DNA of 64,000 nucleotides from Parastagonospora avenae f. sp. tritici 18332-5 (GCA_022559985.1 JAFJTR010000056.1:124001-188000), one strand, 5' to 3'. Positions 1 through 13,443 are shown, counted from the stretch's first letter. Program-made: numbers and translations. The notes: generated from the sequence alone by a model not told the origin.

Positions 1-835
1 ATGATGGCCCAGAACAGGAGCTTGTGGTCCTGCGAATGATACTCGTCCGGTGAGCGAACTTGGTCCAGGAAGGGCAGGAAGGGATGGTACAGCTGAAAGT
101 ACTCGGTGAACAGCTCGTTCACTTCGCTGTGGCTGAGTCGAACATGGTTCTCGCCTGATCCCAGCGGATAGAACATGGGTGATCCGCTCCTGAGGTCTAA
201 TAATGAGGTTGCTGCCACCTGCTGGTGCTGTGTCTGCAGAAAGGCCTCGTCCTCCACCTTGGGCGTGATACCGGTGCGGAAGGTATTGTTGTCGAGCGGC
301 GGCTGCGGAGCTTTCAAGGTGGGCTGGCTTGAGAGCGCTTGCGATCCTTCGTATATGGCCAGGCGTTCCCTCAGATATTCCATCTCCTTCTCCATTTCGG
401 CATTGCGATTGCGCTTGCCGACGCGTTTAAAGTTGGGTTCGATAACGCATCGGAGGTTCTGCTTGAGGCATCGATTGCAGCTCACGAAGGGGTCTTGCTG
501 GACATTGCACTTGAGCTGTGCGATGCGCGTTAGTCATGTTCGCGGAGAGAAGCTTTGGTGTTCAGCATGCGCCGGTACAACATGCGCACATGGGCGCATC
601 AGCATATTCCCCAAAGGCGCGGTACGTTCCAAAGTAGGAAAAGGCTCACCTTCTGCTGGCGACACTCATTGCAGGCGCGCTTCACGGCGGTATTGCGCCG
701 CGAGGACGAGGGCCGTGTATCTCCATCGCCATTTTCGTTGTCGTCGTCGCTCGAAGCAGAGCGCTTGAAACCTCGCGTGCTGGTCGGACTCGTTGGTGAT
801 ATGGCGAAAGGATGTTGGGCCGACATTGAAATCAT
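1..835 (-). CDS. Zn2Cys6 fungal transcription factor, N-terminal part (runs off left edge)
   Basis: Partial gene on the minus strand, exons 835..650 and 515..1, continuing beyond base 1. The intron (516..649) falls inside the zinc cluster: exon 1 ends with CNECRQQK and exon 2 resumes LKCN, then CNRC and LRC, giving the six cysteines of a Gal4-type binuclear cluster near residues 55-85. A basic linker (FKRVGKRNRN) leads into a short heptad-like helix (MEKEMEYLRERL), the usual dimerisation element. The last visible residues (ELFTEYFQLYHPFLPFLDQV) match the start of the fungal-specific regulatory domain. The long spacing in the cluster resembles Leu3/War1-type regulators rather than classic Gal4. 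It is expected to be a nuclear DNA-binding regulator; target genes cannot be told. The ATG at 835 gives a 62-codon first exon; an ATG at 826 is an alternative. Confidence 0.85.
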
Positions 836-1830
836 CGCGCGAGCTTGCGCCCGACCGATATCGCAGAGTTGGTGAGTTGGCGTACACAGAAGGTGGGGTG
901 CGAAAAGGCGGAATCGGCGAACGGTGGTGCGAAAATATTTCGGTCGAGAAATATTCGATACAGCTGCGCAGCTCGCCAACTGCAAATTCACTCACTGGCT
1001 AGACTTACTCGAGCCGCGCAACCATGTGTTTCCAGCGACCGTCAAACATGCAAGCTTCTGCAGGATGCCGCTGAACTTGAGGAGCGGGCAGAACTGACAG
1101 GGCCATGACTCACCAATCACAGCACCGAGAGCAATACGAGTAGCGCCTTTCCAGCCTCATCCTGGACCCTTCACCGTCACTATCCGCTCGTGTGAAAAGA
1201 CAGGCTTTCATTTTCGATAGCTTTACTGCTAGAGTCTGGTAGTTGATCAGATGGGAGCATGGGGCTTTAAGGCACCCTTGTAATTGCTTGACGTGCATAT
1301 CATCTCTCGGTAGTCCGAATGTAGCAACTGGCATGGTTCGAAAAGTTTGCGTGTACTTCGCCCAGAAGCATGGATTGAGTTGTAGTCCGAGCATAGATAT
1401 GCATGAGAACGTCATGGCATGGTGGAGCACGTGGAATAAACCTAGAACAAAAATTGACACCTTACAGGCTGAAGAGCTTCGGCCCTTCGCATCTCTATGC
1501 AGCCGCAATGAGACCGTTGGCGGTGGACTGAAGGTAGTGTCGCCAGCCAATGCATCACACGTCGCTTTTGGAACTGGCAATCTGACCCCATGCTTCATTG
1601 TACCGCATTCCACTGCACTCAGAAAACGATCGAAAAATGGTCGATTATAGCTTGTGGATGTATTCGTGATCCTACTCAGCTATTACCGCCTGTGAACGAC
1701 GGCGTGATGCAGAAATCGCCTTGATATCGTAAAAGCCGACCGAACCAGGAGACTGCCCGTAATGCACATGAACACCGATAGCCCCAGTTTTGACATGCTA
1801 AAGCCTTCAGACCCCTCTAACCGCAACTGC
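836..1830. other. Intergenic, no supported gene
   Basis: About 1 kb between the 5' end of the Zn2Cys6 regulator and the 3' end of RPL34. Open frames on both strands are short, lack splice logic and resemble no family I know. It should hold the regulator's promoter and the RPL34 3' UTR. Confidence 0.6.
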
Positions 1831-2358
1831 TTAACGCTTCTTCTGTTGGGACTCCTTGAGGACCTTCTTGACAACCTTCTGCTCCTCGATCAGGAAAGCG
1901 CGGACGATGCGGTCCTGGACGCAGTTGGCGCATCGCGATCCACCGTACGCACGCTGGACGGTCTTCTTGGGGCGGGAGACGGTGGCATATTCGCGGGGTC
2001 GGAGGGCAGGGATACCGGCGAGCTTGGTACCGCAGTCCTAGAAACTGTTAGGAAAATCGCCTCTTATTTAGACTAAGTCTAACATACACCGCACTTGGGA
2101 GCAGTGCCCTTCTTCTTGATGTGGAGGTAACGGAGCTCGCCACCGGGGGTCTGCAATGTCTTAGCACTTGTCATGGAGGCGTGTATGCTTCAATGACTGA
2201 CCTTGATAACGCGAACCTTCTGGCTCTTGGTGTTGTACGGCGCGCGACGCCTCTGCGCATTGTTAGCCTCCATGCCACATTTCCATCATCTCCCCCGACC
2301 GAATGGAAGACGTGTGTGTTCGGGTGCGACGTACGTAGGTGAGTCTGTTGGAAGGCAT
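1831..2358 (-). CDS. RPL34: 60S ribosomal protein L34 (eL34)
   Basis: Four exons: complement(join(1831..2037,2088..2150,2202..2252,2335..2358)), 114 aa. Exon 1 is only eight codons (MPSNRLTY) and is easily missed; the donor is GTACGT and the first intron ends after a GCTAAC branch site. Family landmarks are plain: TPGGELRYLHIKKKGTAPKCG, then DCG (first Cys pair), the AYGGSRCANCV block (second Cys pair) and the basic tail ending KESQQKKR. The four cysteines form the usual zinc site of this large-subunit protein. Length fits the family (about 115-120 aa). Three introns in a very short gene are typical of fungal ribosomal protein genes. It is divergent from PRP8, sharing a 741-bp promoter region. 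Confidence 0.96.
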
Positions 2359-3099
2359 TTTGATAGATTTCCCGGGGAGTCAGTGGGCGATTATCTAGAG
2401 CGATGCGTGAGCGAAAATTCGTGGGCTGTGTTGCGATGCAAATGCGATGTTTCGTACCTGAGTCTGCAGAATGATTAGCACAGGCAATTGACAGTAATTC
2501 GACAGCAGTGTCTTGGAATCTACTTACCACGGGGGTGCTGTTGTCGTTAGTGTCCAGTCGTCACTTCTGATGTTCGATTTTCGATTGTGCCTAGCGAGTG
2601 GGCGCTAGACCCGCACTAGCGTGACTGATCACGTGCGAGAAATGCCTGGCGCGACGAAACTTATCATCGATGCGCCACTACCCAATTCAACTCCATCGCC
2701 AGGTCGCTCCAACGCGTAGGAGATCGATCTCCAATTAGTGCGCGCTGCCACTCCTTACCATTCGAAGAACCGGGGACGACTCGATCACCACGCGCGAACG
2801 TGACTTTTCCTTCGATCGCGGCGCTTTGCCGTCCGCAAAGTTTCTAGACTCGATACGTAGGGTTTGGTGAGACCTGCGGTCAAGTCTTCAGAACTGTGGT
2901 GATTGAAACTTTATTAAAGGTTAGTAGTTTTGTCTCCCCCTCCAAACAGCCGCGCCAGATGCTGAGCTATTGCTCTTACCCCTATGCGCTCCATTTGAAC
3001 TTTCGTCACCACTCTCGACATATCCTCCTCAATCAAACGCGACAGGACGCCATATTTCATTCGCTAACATTACCCAGTATCTATCAGAACCCATTCATC
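2359..3099. promoter_or_regulatory. Divergent promoter region RPL34 / PRP8
   Basis: Non-coding 741 bp between the two start codons. It contains an ATCACGTGCG element near 2628 (an E-box-like CACGTG core) and several pyrimidine-rich tracts next to PRP8. The PRP8 frame is open upstream to 2896 (68 codons), but this segment has no family similarity and is better read as 5' leader. Confidence 0.5.
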
Positions 3100-6000
3100 A
3101 TGGCTTTCCCACCCCCCCCTCCGCCACCTCCTCCACCACCCGGGCCTCCAGGTGCCGGTCATGCGCCTCCTCCACCACCTCCACCCCCTGGCCCTCCAGG
3201 CGCGCCTAGCACGGTAGGACCTCCCGGTATGCGAGGACCTGTTGATCCACAGATTGCCAAGTTTGCGCAGAAGAAAAAGGACTGGTTACGTCAACAACGT
3301 CAACGATTCGGCGAGAAGCGCAAGGCTGGTTTCGTGGAGACGCAAAAGGCAGATCTGCCCCCGGAGCATTTGCGCAAAGTCTTCAGAGATATTGGCGATG
3401 TATCGCAGAAGAAATTCACGAGCGACAAGCGAAGCTACCTCGGTGCGCTGAAGTTCATGCCGCACGCGGTCTTGAAGCTTCTCGAAAACATGCCTATGCC
3501 CTGGGAGAGCCGGCGAGATGTGAAGGTCCTTTATCACACCAACGGCTGTCTGACTCTAGTCAACGAAGTTCCTCGAGTTATCGAGCCGGTCTTCCACGCG
3601 CAATGGGCGGCAATGTGGTTAGCGATGAGGAAGGAGAAGAGCGATCGTCGCCATTTCAAGCGCATGCGCTTCCCACCATTTGACGACGAGGAGCCTCCCC
3701 TATCATACTCGGAGAACATCGAGGACGTGGAGCCCTTGGAGCCCATTCAGTTGGAGCTTGATGAGGACGAAGATGGCCCGGTTGTCGAATGGTTCTACGA
3801 GCATCGACCGCTACTCGACACTCCTCACATCAACGGGCCCAGCTACGAGACATGGAACCTGGACCTGCCTCAGATGGCGACATTGTATCGTCTGAGCAGA
3901 CAGCTGTTGAGCGACATTGTCGACAAGAACTACTTCCACATGTTCGAGATGAACAGCTTCCTTACTGCAAAGGCACTAAACGTGGCGATACCTGGAGGGC
4001 CCCGCTTTGAGCCGCTGTACAAGGACATCGACCCGAACGATGAGGACTTTGGTGAATTCAACGCCATTGATCGAATCATCTTCCGCGCTCCTATCCGAAC
4101 AGAGTACCGAGTGTCATACCCGTTCCTCTACAACTCCCTGCCCCGTAGTGTCAAGATCTCATGGTACTCGCACCCGCAGGTAGTCTACGTTCGCGCAGAG
4201 GATCCTAGTCTTCCAGCATTTTACTTCGACCCAATCATCAACCCCATCTCATCCCGCGCCGTCGCACCCAAGAACATTTCGGTCAGCCACGAGGACGAGG
4301 TGTTTGGCTACGGTAACGACGAAGATGACGAAGACGACTTCCAGATGCCTGAAGAGGTGGAGCCTTTCATGGCCGACGAGGAGTTGTCCACACCCGAGAC
4401 GTCTTCTGCTATTGCGTTGTGGTGGGCGCCACATCCCTTCGACAAGCGTTCAGGCCGCATGGTGAGGGCACAGGATGTTCCACTGGTCAAGCAGTGGTAC
4501 CTTGAGCACGTGCCTGCCGGTCAGCCAGTCAAGGTCCGGGTCTCTTACCAGAAGTTGCTCAAGACGTTCGTTCTCAACGAGCTGCATAAGAAGAAGCCAC
4601 AAGCACAGAATAAGCAGAATCTTATGCGCACACTCAAGGGCACAAAGTTCTTCCAACAAACCAAGATCGACTGGGTTGAAGCAGGTCTGCAAGTTTGCCG
4701 TCAAGGTTACAACATGCTCAACCTTTTGATTCATAGGAAGAATCTGACCTACCTGCATCTTGACTATAACTTCAACTTGAAACCTGTCAAGACCCTCACC
4801 ACAAAAGAGCGAAAGAAGTCGCGGTTCGGAAACGCCTTCCATCTAATGCGAGAGATCTTGCGCTTGACTAAGCTCATCGTGGATGCACAGGTTCAGTACC
4901 GCTTGGGCAACATTGATGCCTTCCAGTTGGCAGACGGTATCCTTTACGCCTTCAATCATGTTGGACAGCTGACCGGTATGTACCGCTACAAGTACAAGCT
5001 CATGCACCAGATCCGCTCGTGCAAAGATTTGAAGCATCTCATATACTACCGATTCAACTCCGGCCCAGTCGGCAAGGGTCCCGGCTGTGGTTTCTGGGCA
5101 CCAGCCTGGAGGGTCTGGTTATTCTTCATGCGCGGTATCATTCCTCTCCTAGAGCGCTGGCTAGGTAACCTGCTCTCGCGTCAATTCGAGGGCAGGCATA
5201 GCAAGGGTGTCGCCAAGACTGTAACCAAGCAGCGTGTCGAATCGCACTTCGATCTGGAGCTTCGTGCCGCTGTCATGAGTGATTTGATGGACATGATGCC
5301 CGAGGGTATCAAGCAAAACAAGGTCAACACAGTTCTGCAACATTTGTCAGAAGCGTGGCGATGCTGGAAGAGTAACATCCCGTGGAAGGTACCTGGACTG
5401 CCCGCACCAATCGAGAACATCATCTTGCGATATGTGAAGAGCAAGGCAGATTGGTGGATCTCAGTTGCACACTACAACCGTGAGCGTATTCGACGTGGCG
5501 CCACCGTTGACAAGACTGTCGCCAAGAAGAACCTTGGTCGTTTGACCCGATTATGGCTCAAGGCCGAGCAGGAGCGCCAGCACAACTACATGAAGGACGG
5601 TCCCTACGTCTCATCAGAAGAGGCCGTCGCCATCTACACAACCATGGTCCACTGGCTAGAAGCCCGAAAGTTCCAGCCGATTCCATTTCCCAGTGTATCT
5701 TACAAGCACGATACCAAGATCTTGATCCTCGCTTTGGAGCGTCTACGCGAGGCCTATTCGGTGAAGGGTCGTCTCAACCAGAGTCAACGGGAGGAGTTGG
5801 CTCTCATCGAGCAGGCTTATGACTCCCCTGGGACGACGTTGGCTCGTATCAAGCGCTTCCTTCTGACGCAACGTGCCTTCAAGGAGGTTGGCATTGACAT
5901 GAATGACAACTACAGTAACATCAACCCTGTCTATGACATCGAGCCAATGGAGAAGATCACGGACGCATATCTGGACCAGTACTTGTGGTACCAGGCCGAC

Positions 6001-9000
6001 CAGCGCCACTTGTTCCCTGCTTGGATCAAGCCTTCCGACTCAGAAGTTCCCCCCCTACTGACATACAAGTGGGCCCAAGGCATCAACAACCTCGACAAGG
6101 TTTGGGAGCATCAAGATGGCGAGTGCAACGTTATGATCGAGACACAGCTGTCCAAGGTTTACGAAAAAATCGACCTTACCATGCTCAACCGTTTGCTGCG
6201 CTTGATCATGGATCACAACTTGGCCGATTACATCACCGCGAAGAACAACGTCCAGCTCAACTACAAGGACATGAACCACGTCAACGCATACGGTATGATT
6301 CGTGGACTGCAGTTCTCTGGCTTCGTGTTCCAGTTCTACGGACTCGTGCTCGACATCCTTCTGCTAGGCTTACAGCGTGCAAACGAAATCGCGGGTGCGC
6401 CTGAGAGCCCCAACGACTTTTTGCAATTCAAGGACAAGGAGACGGAGGTTCGACACCCAATCCGCTTGTACACAAGGTATATCGATCGCATCTGGGTATT
6501 CTTCAGGTTCACGGCTGAAGAGTCACGCGATCTGATCCAGCGCTTTTTGACTGAGAATCCCGATCCCAACTTCGAGAACGTCATCGGCTACAAGAACAAG
6601 AAGTGCTGGCCGCGAGACTCGCGAATGCGGCTGATGCGCCATGATGTTAATCTGGGTCGCGCTGTGTTCTGGGACATGAAGAATCGCCTTCCACGATCAG
6701 TCACGACCATCGAGTGGGACGACACCTTTGCCAGCGTCTACAGCCGAGACAACCCTAACCTTCTATTCTCCATGTCTGGTTTCGAAGTTCGCATTTTGCC
6801 CAAGATGCGCAATCTTACTGGAGAGTTCCCTGTGAAGGACAGTGTCTGGTCGCTGGTCGACAACGCGACGAAGGAGCGCACAGCTGATGCCTTCTTGCAA
6901 GTCACCGAAGAAGATGTCCAGAAATTCAATAACCGCATTCGACAGATCCTCATGTCCTCCGGTAGCACGACGTTCACCAAAATCGCCAACAAGTGGAATA
7001 CAACCTTGATTGCGCTTTTCACCTACTACCGTGAGGCCGCGGTATCAACGGTGAACTTGCTAGACACCATTGTCAAGTGCGAGACCAAGATTCAGACTCG
7101 TGTCAAGATCGGCCTGAACTCGAAGATGCCGTCGCGTTTCCCTCCTGCCGTTTTCTACACGCCCAAGGAGCTCGGTGGCCTGGGTATGATCTCTGGATCT
7201 CACATTCTCATCCCCACAAGCGACAAGCGATGGTCAAAGCAGACCGACACCGGCGTTACGCATTACCGTGCTGGTATGTCTCATGACGAAGAGACGCTCA
7301 TCCCCAACATTTTCCGATACATCATTCCGTGGGAGTCTGAGTTCATCGACTCTCAGCGTGTATGGATGGAGTACTCACAGAAGCGACAAGAAGCTCAGCA
7401 GCAAAATCGCCGATTGACTCTTGAGGATCTGGAGGACAGCTGGGATCGTGGTCTTCCTCGTATCAACACGCTGTTCCAGAAGGACCGCAGCACCCTCAGC
7501 TTCGACAAGGGCTTCCGCGCCAGGACTGAATTCAAGATCTACCAGCACATGAAGAGCAATCCTTTCTGGTGGACAAGCCAGCGACATGACGGTAAATTGT
7601 GGAATTTGAACGCATACCGGACGGATGTCATCCAGGCATTGGGTGGTGTAGAAACCATCCTCGAACACACACTCTTCAAGGCAACGGCTTTCCCATCCTG
7701 GGAGGGTTTGTTCTGGGAAAAGGCCAGTGGTAAGTGCTTATTGAGCGTCTGTTTGAGGATCCTGGCTATCCTCAGTGCATTAACAATTACTAATTGATTG
7801 CAGGATTTGAGGAGTCGATGAAATTCAAGAAACTCACCAACGCCCAACGTTCCGGTCTCAACCAGATCCCGAACCGACGTTTCACTCTTTGGTGGTCGCC
7901 AACCATCAATCGAGCCAACGTCTACGTCGGTTTTCAGGTCCAACTTGATCTTACGGGTATCTTCTTGCACGGCAAGATCCCGACTCTCAAGATCTCCCTC
8001 ATTCAGATCTTCCGAGCCCATTTGTGGCAGAAGATTCACGAGTCCGTCGTCATGGATCTGTGCCAGGTGTTTGACCAAGAGCTTGAGGCTCTCGGCATTG
8101 AGACGGTCCAGAAGGAGACGATCCATCCTCGTAAATCGTACAAGATGAACAGTTCTTGTGCCGATATCCTACTCTTCGCCAGCCACAAATGGAGCGTATC
8201 GCCACCTTCCATGCTCTACGATACAAAGGACACCATGAGCGCGACCACAACCAACAAGTTCTGGATCGATGTTCAGCTGCGATATGGTGACTACGATTCG
8301 CACGACATCGAGCGCTATGTTCGTGCCAAGTACCTCGATTACACTCAGGACAGCATGAGTATCTACCCTTCGGCGACCGGTCTGATGATTGGTATCGACT
8401 TGGCCTACAATCTGTACTCGGCTTACGGACAGTACTTCCCTGGTCTGAAGCAGCTTATCCAGCAGGCCATGGCCAAGGTCATGAAAGCTAACCCAGCGCT
8501 CTACGTTCTTCGTGAGCGCATCCGCAAGGGTCTCCAGCTATACGCTTCTGAGTCTAGCCAAGAGTTCCTGAACTCGCAAAACTACTCGGAACTGTTTAGC
8601 AACCAGATCCAGCTGTTCATCGACGATACCAACGTTTACCGTGTCACGATCCACAAGACTTTCGAGGGTAACTTGACCACGAAGCCTATCAACGGTGCCA
8701 TCTTCATCTTCAACCCCCGAACAGGGCAGCTGTTCTTGAAGATCATTCACACAAGCGTCTGGGCCGGCCAGAAGCGTCTTGGTCAACTTGCGAAGTGGAA
8801 GACTGCCGAAGAAGTGGCAGCCCTGATTCGATCATTGCCCGTCGAAGAGCAGCCCAAGCAGCTCATTGTCACACGAAAAGGTCTCCTAGATCCTCTCGAG
8901 GTGCATCTACTCGATTTCCCCAACATCTCGATCCGTGCTTCTGAGCTCCAGCTACCGTTCCAGGCTGCCATGAAGGTTGAGAAGCTTGGTGACATGATTT

Positions 9001-10292
9001 TGCGAGCGACTGGACCTCAAATGGTGCTCTTCAACCTGTACGACGAGTGGCTCAAGACAATCTCGTCCTACACAGCTTTCTCGCGTCTGATCTTGATCTT
9101 GCGTGCACTCCACGTAAACCAAGATAAGACCAAGCTGTTGCTCCGCCCCGACAAGACCGTCATCACCCAGGAGCATCACATTTGGCCGACACTGTCAGAT
9201 GAAGACTGGATCAAGGTTGAAGTGCAGCTCCGTGATCTCATCCTGAATGATTACGGCAAGAAGAACAACGTCAACACATCGTCGCTCACGAGCAGTGAGG
9301 TCCGTGACATCATCCTGGGCATGGAGATTTCAGCACCCTCGATGCAGCGACAACAGGCGGCCGAGATCGACAAGCAACAGGAAGAGCAGCAGCAGCTGAC
9401 TGCGGTTACCACGAAAACTCAGAATATCCACGGTGAAGAGATGGTTGTGACCACAACGTCACAGTACGAGCAAGCAGCGTTCAGCTCGAAGACGGAGTGG
9501 CGTACTAGAGCAGTCGCCACCTCCAATTTGCGCACTCGTGCGAACAACATCTACATCAACTCTGAGGATGTTAAGGAGGATGGTCACTTCACTTATGTCA
9601 TGCCCAAGAACGTGCTGAAGCGCTTCATCACCATTGCCGATCTTCGCGTCCAAGTAGCAGGATACCTATACGGCAAATCGCCTCCCGACAACGATCAAGT
9701 CAAGGAAATCAGCACGATCGTCATGATTCCCCAGGTCGGCAACACGCGCGATGTTCAGCTACCCAAGCAGCTGCCCCAGCACGAATACCTCGATGGTCTT
9801 GAGCCTCTGGGCATCATCCACACCGTCAGCGGCAACGAGCCACCGTACATGCAAGCCAGCGATGTTACCCAACACGCTCGCCTCATGAACGCTCACGCAT
9901 CTTGGGATAAGAAGACCGTCTCCATGACCGTCAGCTTCACTCCCGGCTCCGTATCTCTTGCTGCTTGGGCCCTCACTCCCAACGGATACAAGTGGGGCGC
10001 TGAGAACAAGGACACCATGTCCGACAATCCCTCCGGTTTCAGCACCTCCTTCGGTGAGAAGTGTCAACTCCTACTGTCTGATAAGATCCGAGGATACTTC
10101 CTGGTGCCAGACAATGGCATCTGGAATTACAGCTTCATGGGCAGCACGTTTGGAACGATCGACAAGAAGCCTGTGCACGTGAGGTTAGACACACCAGTCA
10201 GGTTCTACGATAGCGTGCATCGACCCGTGCATTTCCAGAACTTCGCGGAGTTGGAGGATGTGTGGGTGGACAGGGAGAATCAGTTCGATTAG
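3100..10292 (+). CDS. PRP8: Pre-mRNA-splicing factor 8 (U5 snRNP core protein)
   Basis: join(3100..7729,7804..10292), 2372 aa, matching the family's usual 2300-2400 aa. PRP8 is the central scaffold of the spliceosome, holding the U5/U6 snRNAs and the splice sites at the catalytic centre in the nucleus. The protein begins MAFPPPPPPPP, a proline-rich head of about 55 residues as in other fungi, followed by the conserved PVDPQIAKFAQKKKDWLRQQ block. The N-terminal/PROCN region, reverse-transcriptase-like part, endonuclease-like linker, RNase H-like domain and C-terminal Jab1/MPN domain follow in order. The C-terminus (FNPGSVSLAAWALTPNGYKW-like block, then PVHFQNF and DREN) is intact. The single 74-nt intron splits a Gly codon (GAAGTG/GTAAGT to TGCAG/GATTTG). 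No intein interrupts the protein. Start 3100 is chosen because similarity begins there. Confidence 0.97.
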
Positions 10293-11187
10293 GTGAATTC
10301 AGAGGGAAAATAGGATTCTTTGAGGAGTGTATGTGTATTGGCGTTTCTTGGGATCCGAGCATTGGGATTGCGGTTGCATGCATCGGGACGGGCAAAATGT
10401 GTATAGTAGACTCTACAATAATTCATTTCTTGAAAGTGTATCTTGACGTGCCGCTCGCTCCACGTTGATATTTGCCTGTGATCTCCTGCCGCGAAGAGAT
10501 CTCAGCATTGGATCTCGTAGCGACTCTTATTGTTCCCCACAATGAGCGCCTTCTTCAACAAGCTGAGCAGTTCGGCATGCTAAATCGTTGTCGTTCATCG
10601 CTGTGCAAGTGTCCTCTGCTTTCTCTCCATGACCTTAGGGTCAAGTAGCGGCGATGGCGTGAGAAACGGATTAAACGAGGTGACTAGTAGTAATTCAGTC
10701 TCTACATTCCCATGTGGGAGATGGGACCACGCACCCTTGCTGTTCTTGTGCTCCAAACTGAAGGCCAGATCGCCGCGAGACATAGATGATTGGCTCGATG
10801 AGGCTGACGTCATTGGCTTTGTTGGACATTTGAGGGGACACTTCTCCATCCTTAACCTCTCCATTGCGATGCAGTTCGGTCTTGAAGTACGCTAATCTGG
10901 GTAACTGGACAATAGCAGATGTGCATGGAGGAAGATGACACTTCATGCACGATGTGCCCCTCACATTCCATAAACGGCAGCTGCGCGGGGTCTATCTACC
11001 ATCTACGACACACCGCGATTGACCATGATTGGTGATGACAGCCTGTTGTTCTTATCGACAGACGCAGTAATCCGTGGAGTATTCCAGTGGTTTTTTTATT
11101 GTCACGGCGGAGATGAAACCTCTCTCAGCTCCCCTCCACTGCCAGTAGCACATTCTTGACGACTCGAAAGCGTTGCGACTTATTGCC
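10293..11187. other. Intergenic, no supported gene
   Basis: 895 bp between PRP8 and the P450. Short frames on both strands (for example 10629..10895) overlap each other and show no domain or splice pattern. It should hold the PRP8 3' UTR and the P450 promoter. Confidence 0.6.
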
Positions 11188-13008
11188 ATGATTGGACACT
11201 ACATATATGTCAGCAATGGGATCGATGCAGGACTATTCACAGGCTATGCTATGCTCCTGTCGCTTTTCTACGTAAGTATTCTCCATTCCACCAACCATTA
11301 TCAATAGCTAAACAGTGTGCAAAGCTTTGTAGTTTATGCATCTATCGCGTCTATTTCCACCCACTGGCAAAGTACCCAGGGCCATTAACGTACAAACTCA
11401 GCGGCTGGCCACTCTTGTGGCAAGCTTATACTGGCGACCGGCATATTTGGCATCTGAAAGATCACGAGAAATATGGTAAGAGTGGTGGCAATCTCACATC
11501 ACTTTGAGATGCAACTAACTACGAAAAGGTCCAATTGTTCGCATCGCACCCAATGCTCTGTCCTTCAACACCGCATCTGCCCTTAGTACGATCTATGGTT
11601 CACGGTCCGCCAACGTGAAGAAAGGCGAGTGGTACAAGACGTTTGATATTGCTGCCGGGACGTACAGCAGCTTCACCGAAACAGATCGAGAGTTTCATGC
11701 AGTGAGGAGAAGATGGGTTAGCCCATCATTTTCAGCCGAGTCTCTGAATGCGAACGAAAAGAATGTGATTGGCATCATTGAGAGATTTTGCAGCACTGTG
11801 CAGCCAAGTACTGCTGGATGGGGAGCCAAATGGAACGCCAGTGAGATGAGCACTTACCTTGGATTCGACATTATGGGCGCGTTGGTTTTTGGGTGCGACT
11901 TCAGGACGGTGCAAGAGGAGTATAATCGGAATCTTGCAAACTCAGTATTGCCGGCGAGTATGTTGATGTATTGGGTATGCTGTTTACCTTCGCACTACTC
12001 GGATGATTGCGCTGATCGGATACCAGATCTCGTATCTGCCTCTAGCATTCCTGGTCCGCCCGCTTCTTCGTACAAGTCTGTTTGAAAAGATCGGTGGCAA
12101 TTCTGTTACGGACAACAATCTCCTGATCGACTATTCCCACAGTCAAGCCGAGACGCGAAGGTCGATGTCGGACACTGAAAAGCAGGCTGAAAGTGGCCGG
12201 ATTGACTTCCTATCGCACTTGGTGGATGCTGAAGATGAGAAAAGTGGTCTCAGACCAAGTCTTGCGGATCTTGGAACTGAAGGATTGAACTTGATCAACG
12301 CTGGAGCAGATCCATTCAGTAGTGTTCTTGCTGGAGCTTTTTTCTACCTCATGCACAACTCTGAAGCACTGAGAAAGGCTGTAGAGGAAGTTCGGTAAGT
12401 CCGGCCATGAGAAGAAAACAAATCAGTCAACTCACTTTGTGATCAGCTCTGCTTTCACTTCGCCTAATGAGATAGTAACCGGCACGAAGCTCAACTCCTG
12501 TGGTTACTTATACGCCTGCATTGAAGAGACTCTCCGCCTCACCGCGCCAGTACCAAGCCACCTGCCCCGAGTCGTTCTGCCCGGTGGCATGAACATCGAC
12601 GACGAACACTTTCCCGCCTCCACTGTCGTCGGCGTCCCCATGTACGCCATCCACCACAACCCCGCCTACTTCCCCGATCCATTCGCCTTCAACCCTTCAC
12701 GCTGGGTCAAGTCGCCAACAAACTCTCCTGAGGCCATTGCACTTGCTCGCAAGGCCTTCAATCCGTTCAGTATCGGGACTCGGGCGTGTAGTGGAAGAAA
12801 TCTGGCATACATGCAACTGAAGCTTACGCTGGCGCATGTATTGTGGCGGTTTGATCTGAGACTTTCACCTGATGAGCCAGGACGAGGAAGTGGTAGGAAA
12901 GGACTGGGTGTAGGGAGGGAGAGGGAAGATGAGTTTCAGATGTATGATGCTTTGGGGTTTGGGCGGGATGGGCCGATGGTGGAGATCAAGCTAAAGAGTG
13001 AGATGTGA
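11188..13008 (+). CDS. Cytochrome P450 monooxygenase
   Basis: join(11188..11271,11316..11475,11529..11974,12027..12394,12447..13008), 539 aa, the normal size for a microsomal fungal P450. The N-terminus is a hydrophobic anchor (GLFTGYAMLLSLFY) followed by the hinge YFHPLAKYPGP. The K-helix ExxR is EETLR (about residues 380-383), the PERF-like block is FNPSRW, and the heme-binding loop is FSIGTRACSGRN with the axial thiolate at Cys467. The I-helix reads AGADPFSS, so the usual Asp/Glu-Thr pair is Asp-Pro, an unusual substitution in the oxygen-activating groove. Four introns of 44-53 nt have good GT-AG ends; the second acceptor could be three codons later. Substrate unknown. No PKS, NRPS or terpene synthase lies nearby, so a biosynthetic cluster is not supported. 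Confidence 0.93.
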
Positions 13009-13443
13009 GATGTATGGTCAGTTTGAAATCTGCAAGGGTATCAATGGACGTCAGAGGACATTTTCCTTTGCGACTGTCAACCCGATGTAAAGTAGGGGGG
13101 TGCAACAAGCAGCGCATAGCCGGAAGGTGCATACAGCGCCTTACCGTCGTAATTGAAAGCCTAGCCATACTTTGTATAGCTTCAGGCTGTTAGATCTCCC
13201 TGCTCGCAGTTGACAACCTGTGGTTTGACGATTTTCGATTTCTTCGTAAAGCTGCGTAACCCGTAGCAAGCCGATTAGGGACGAAGCGGAGTCATGCACA
13301 ACGAGAATTCTACCTGCACCCCCACTTCGTCTAGCCCCATGTCTGTACGCTTGTTGATCCCACACACGCCTCGCAATGCAAACAGTGTGCGCAATATTGT
13401 TCTTGATCGTCGTTAGCAGCCGTGGTTTGAGATATACTACGGC
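13009..13443. other. Intergenic, no supported gene
   Basis: Spacer between the P450 stop and the upstream TATA element of the tRNA gene. No coherent coding frame is seen on either strand. Confidence 0.6.

Noticed and set aside
1243..1650. Overlapping frames on both strands between the regulator and RPL34
   Set aside because: Mutually overlapping, no family similarity, no splice structure.
3100..10292. Prp8 intein, a common passenger in fungal PRP8
   Set aside because: The protein has normal length and runs unbroken through the usual insertion region.
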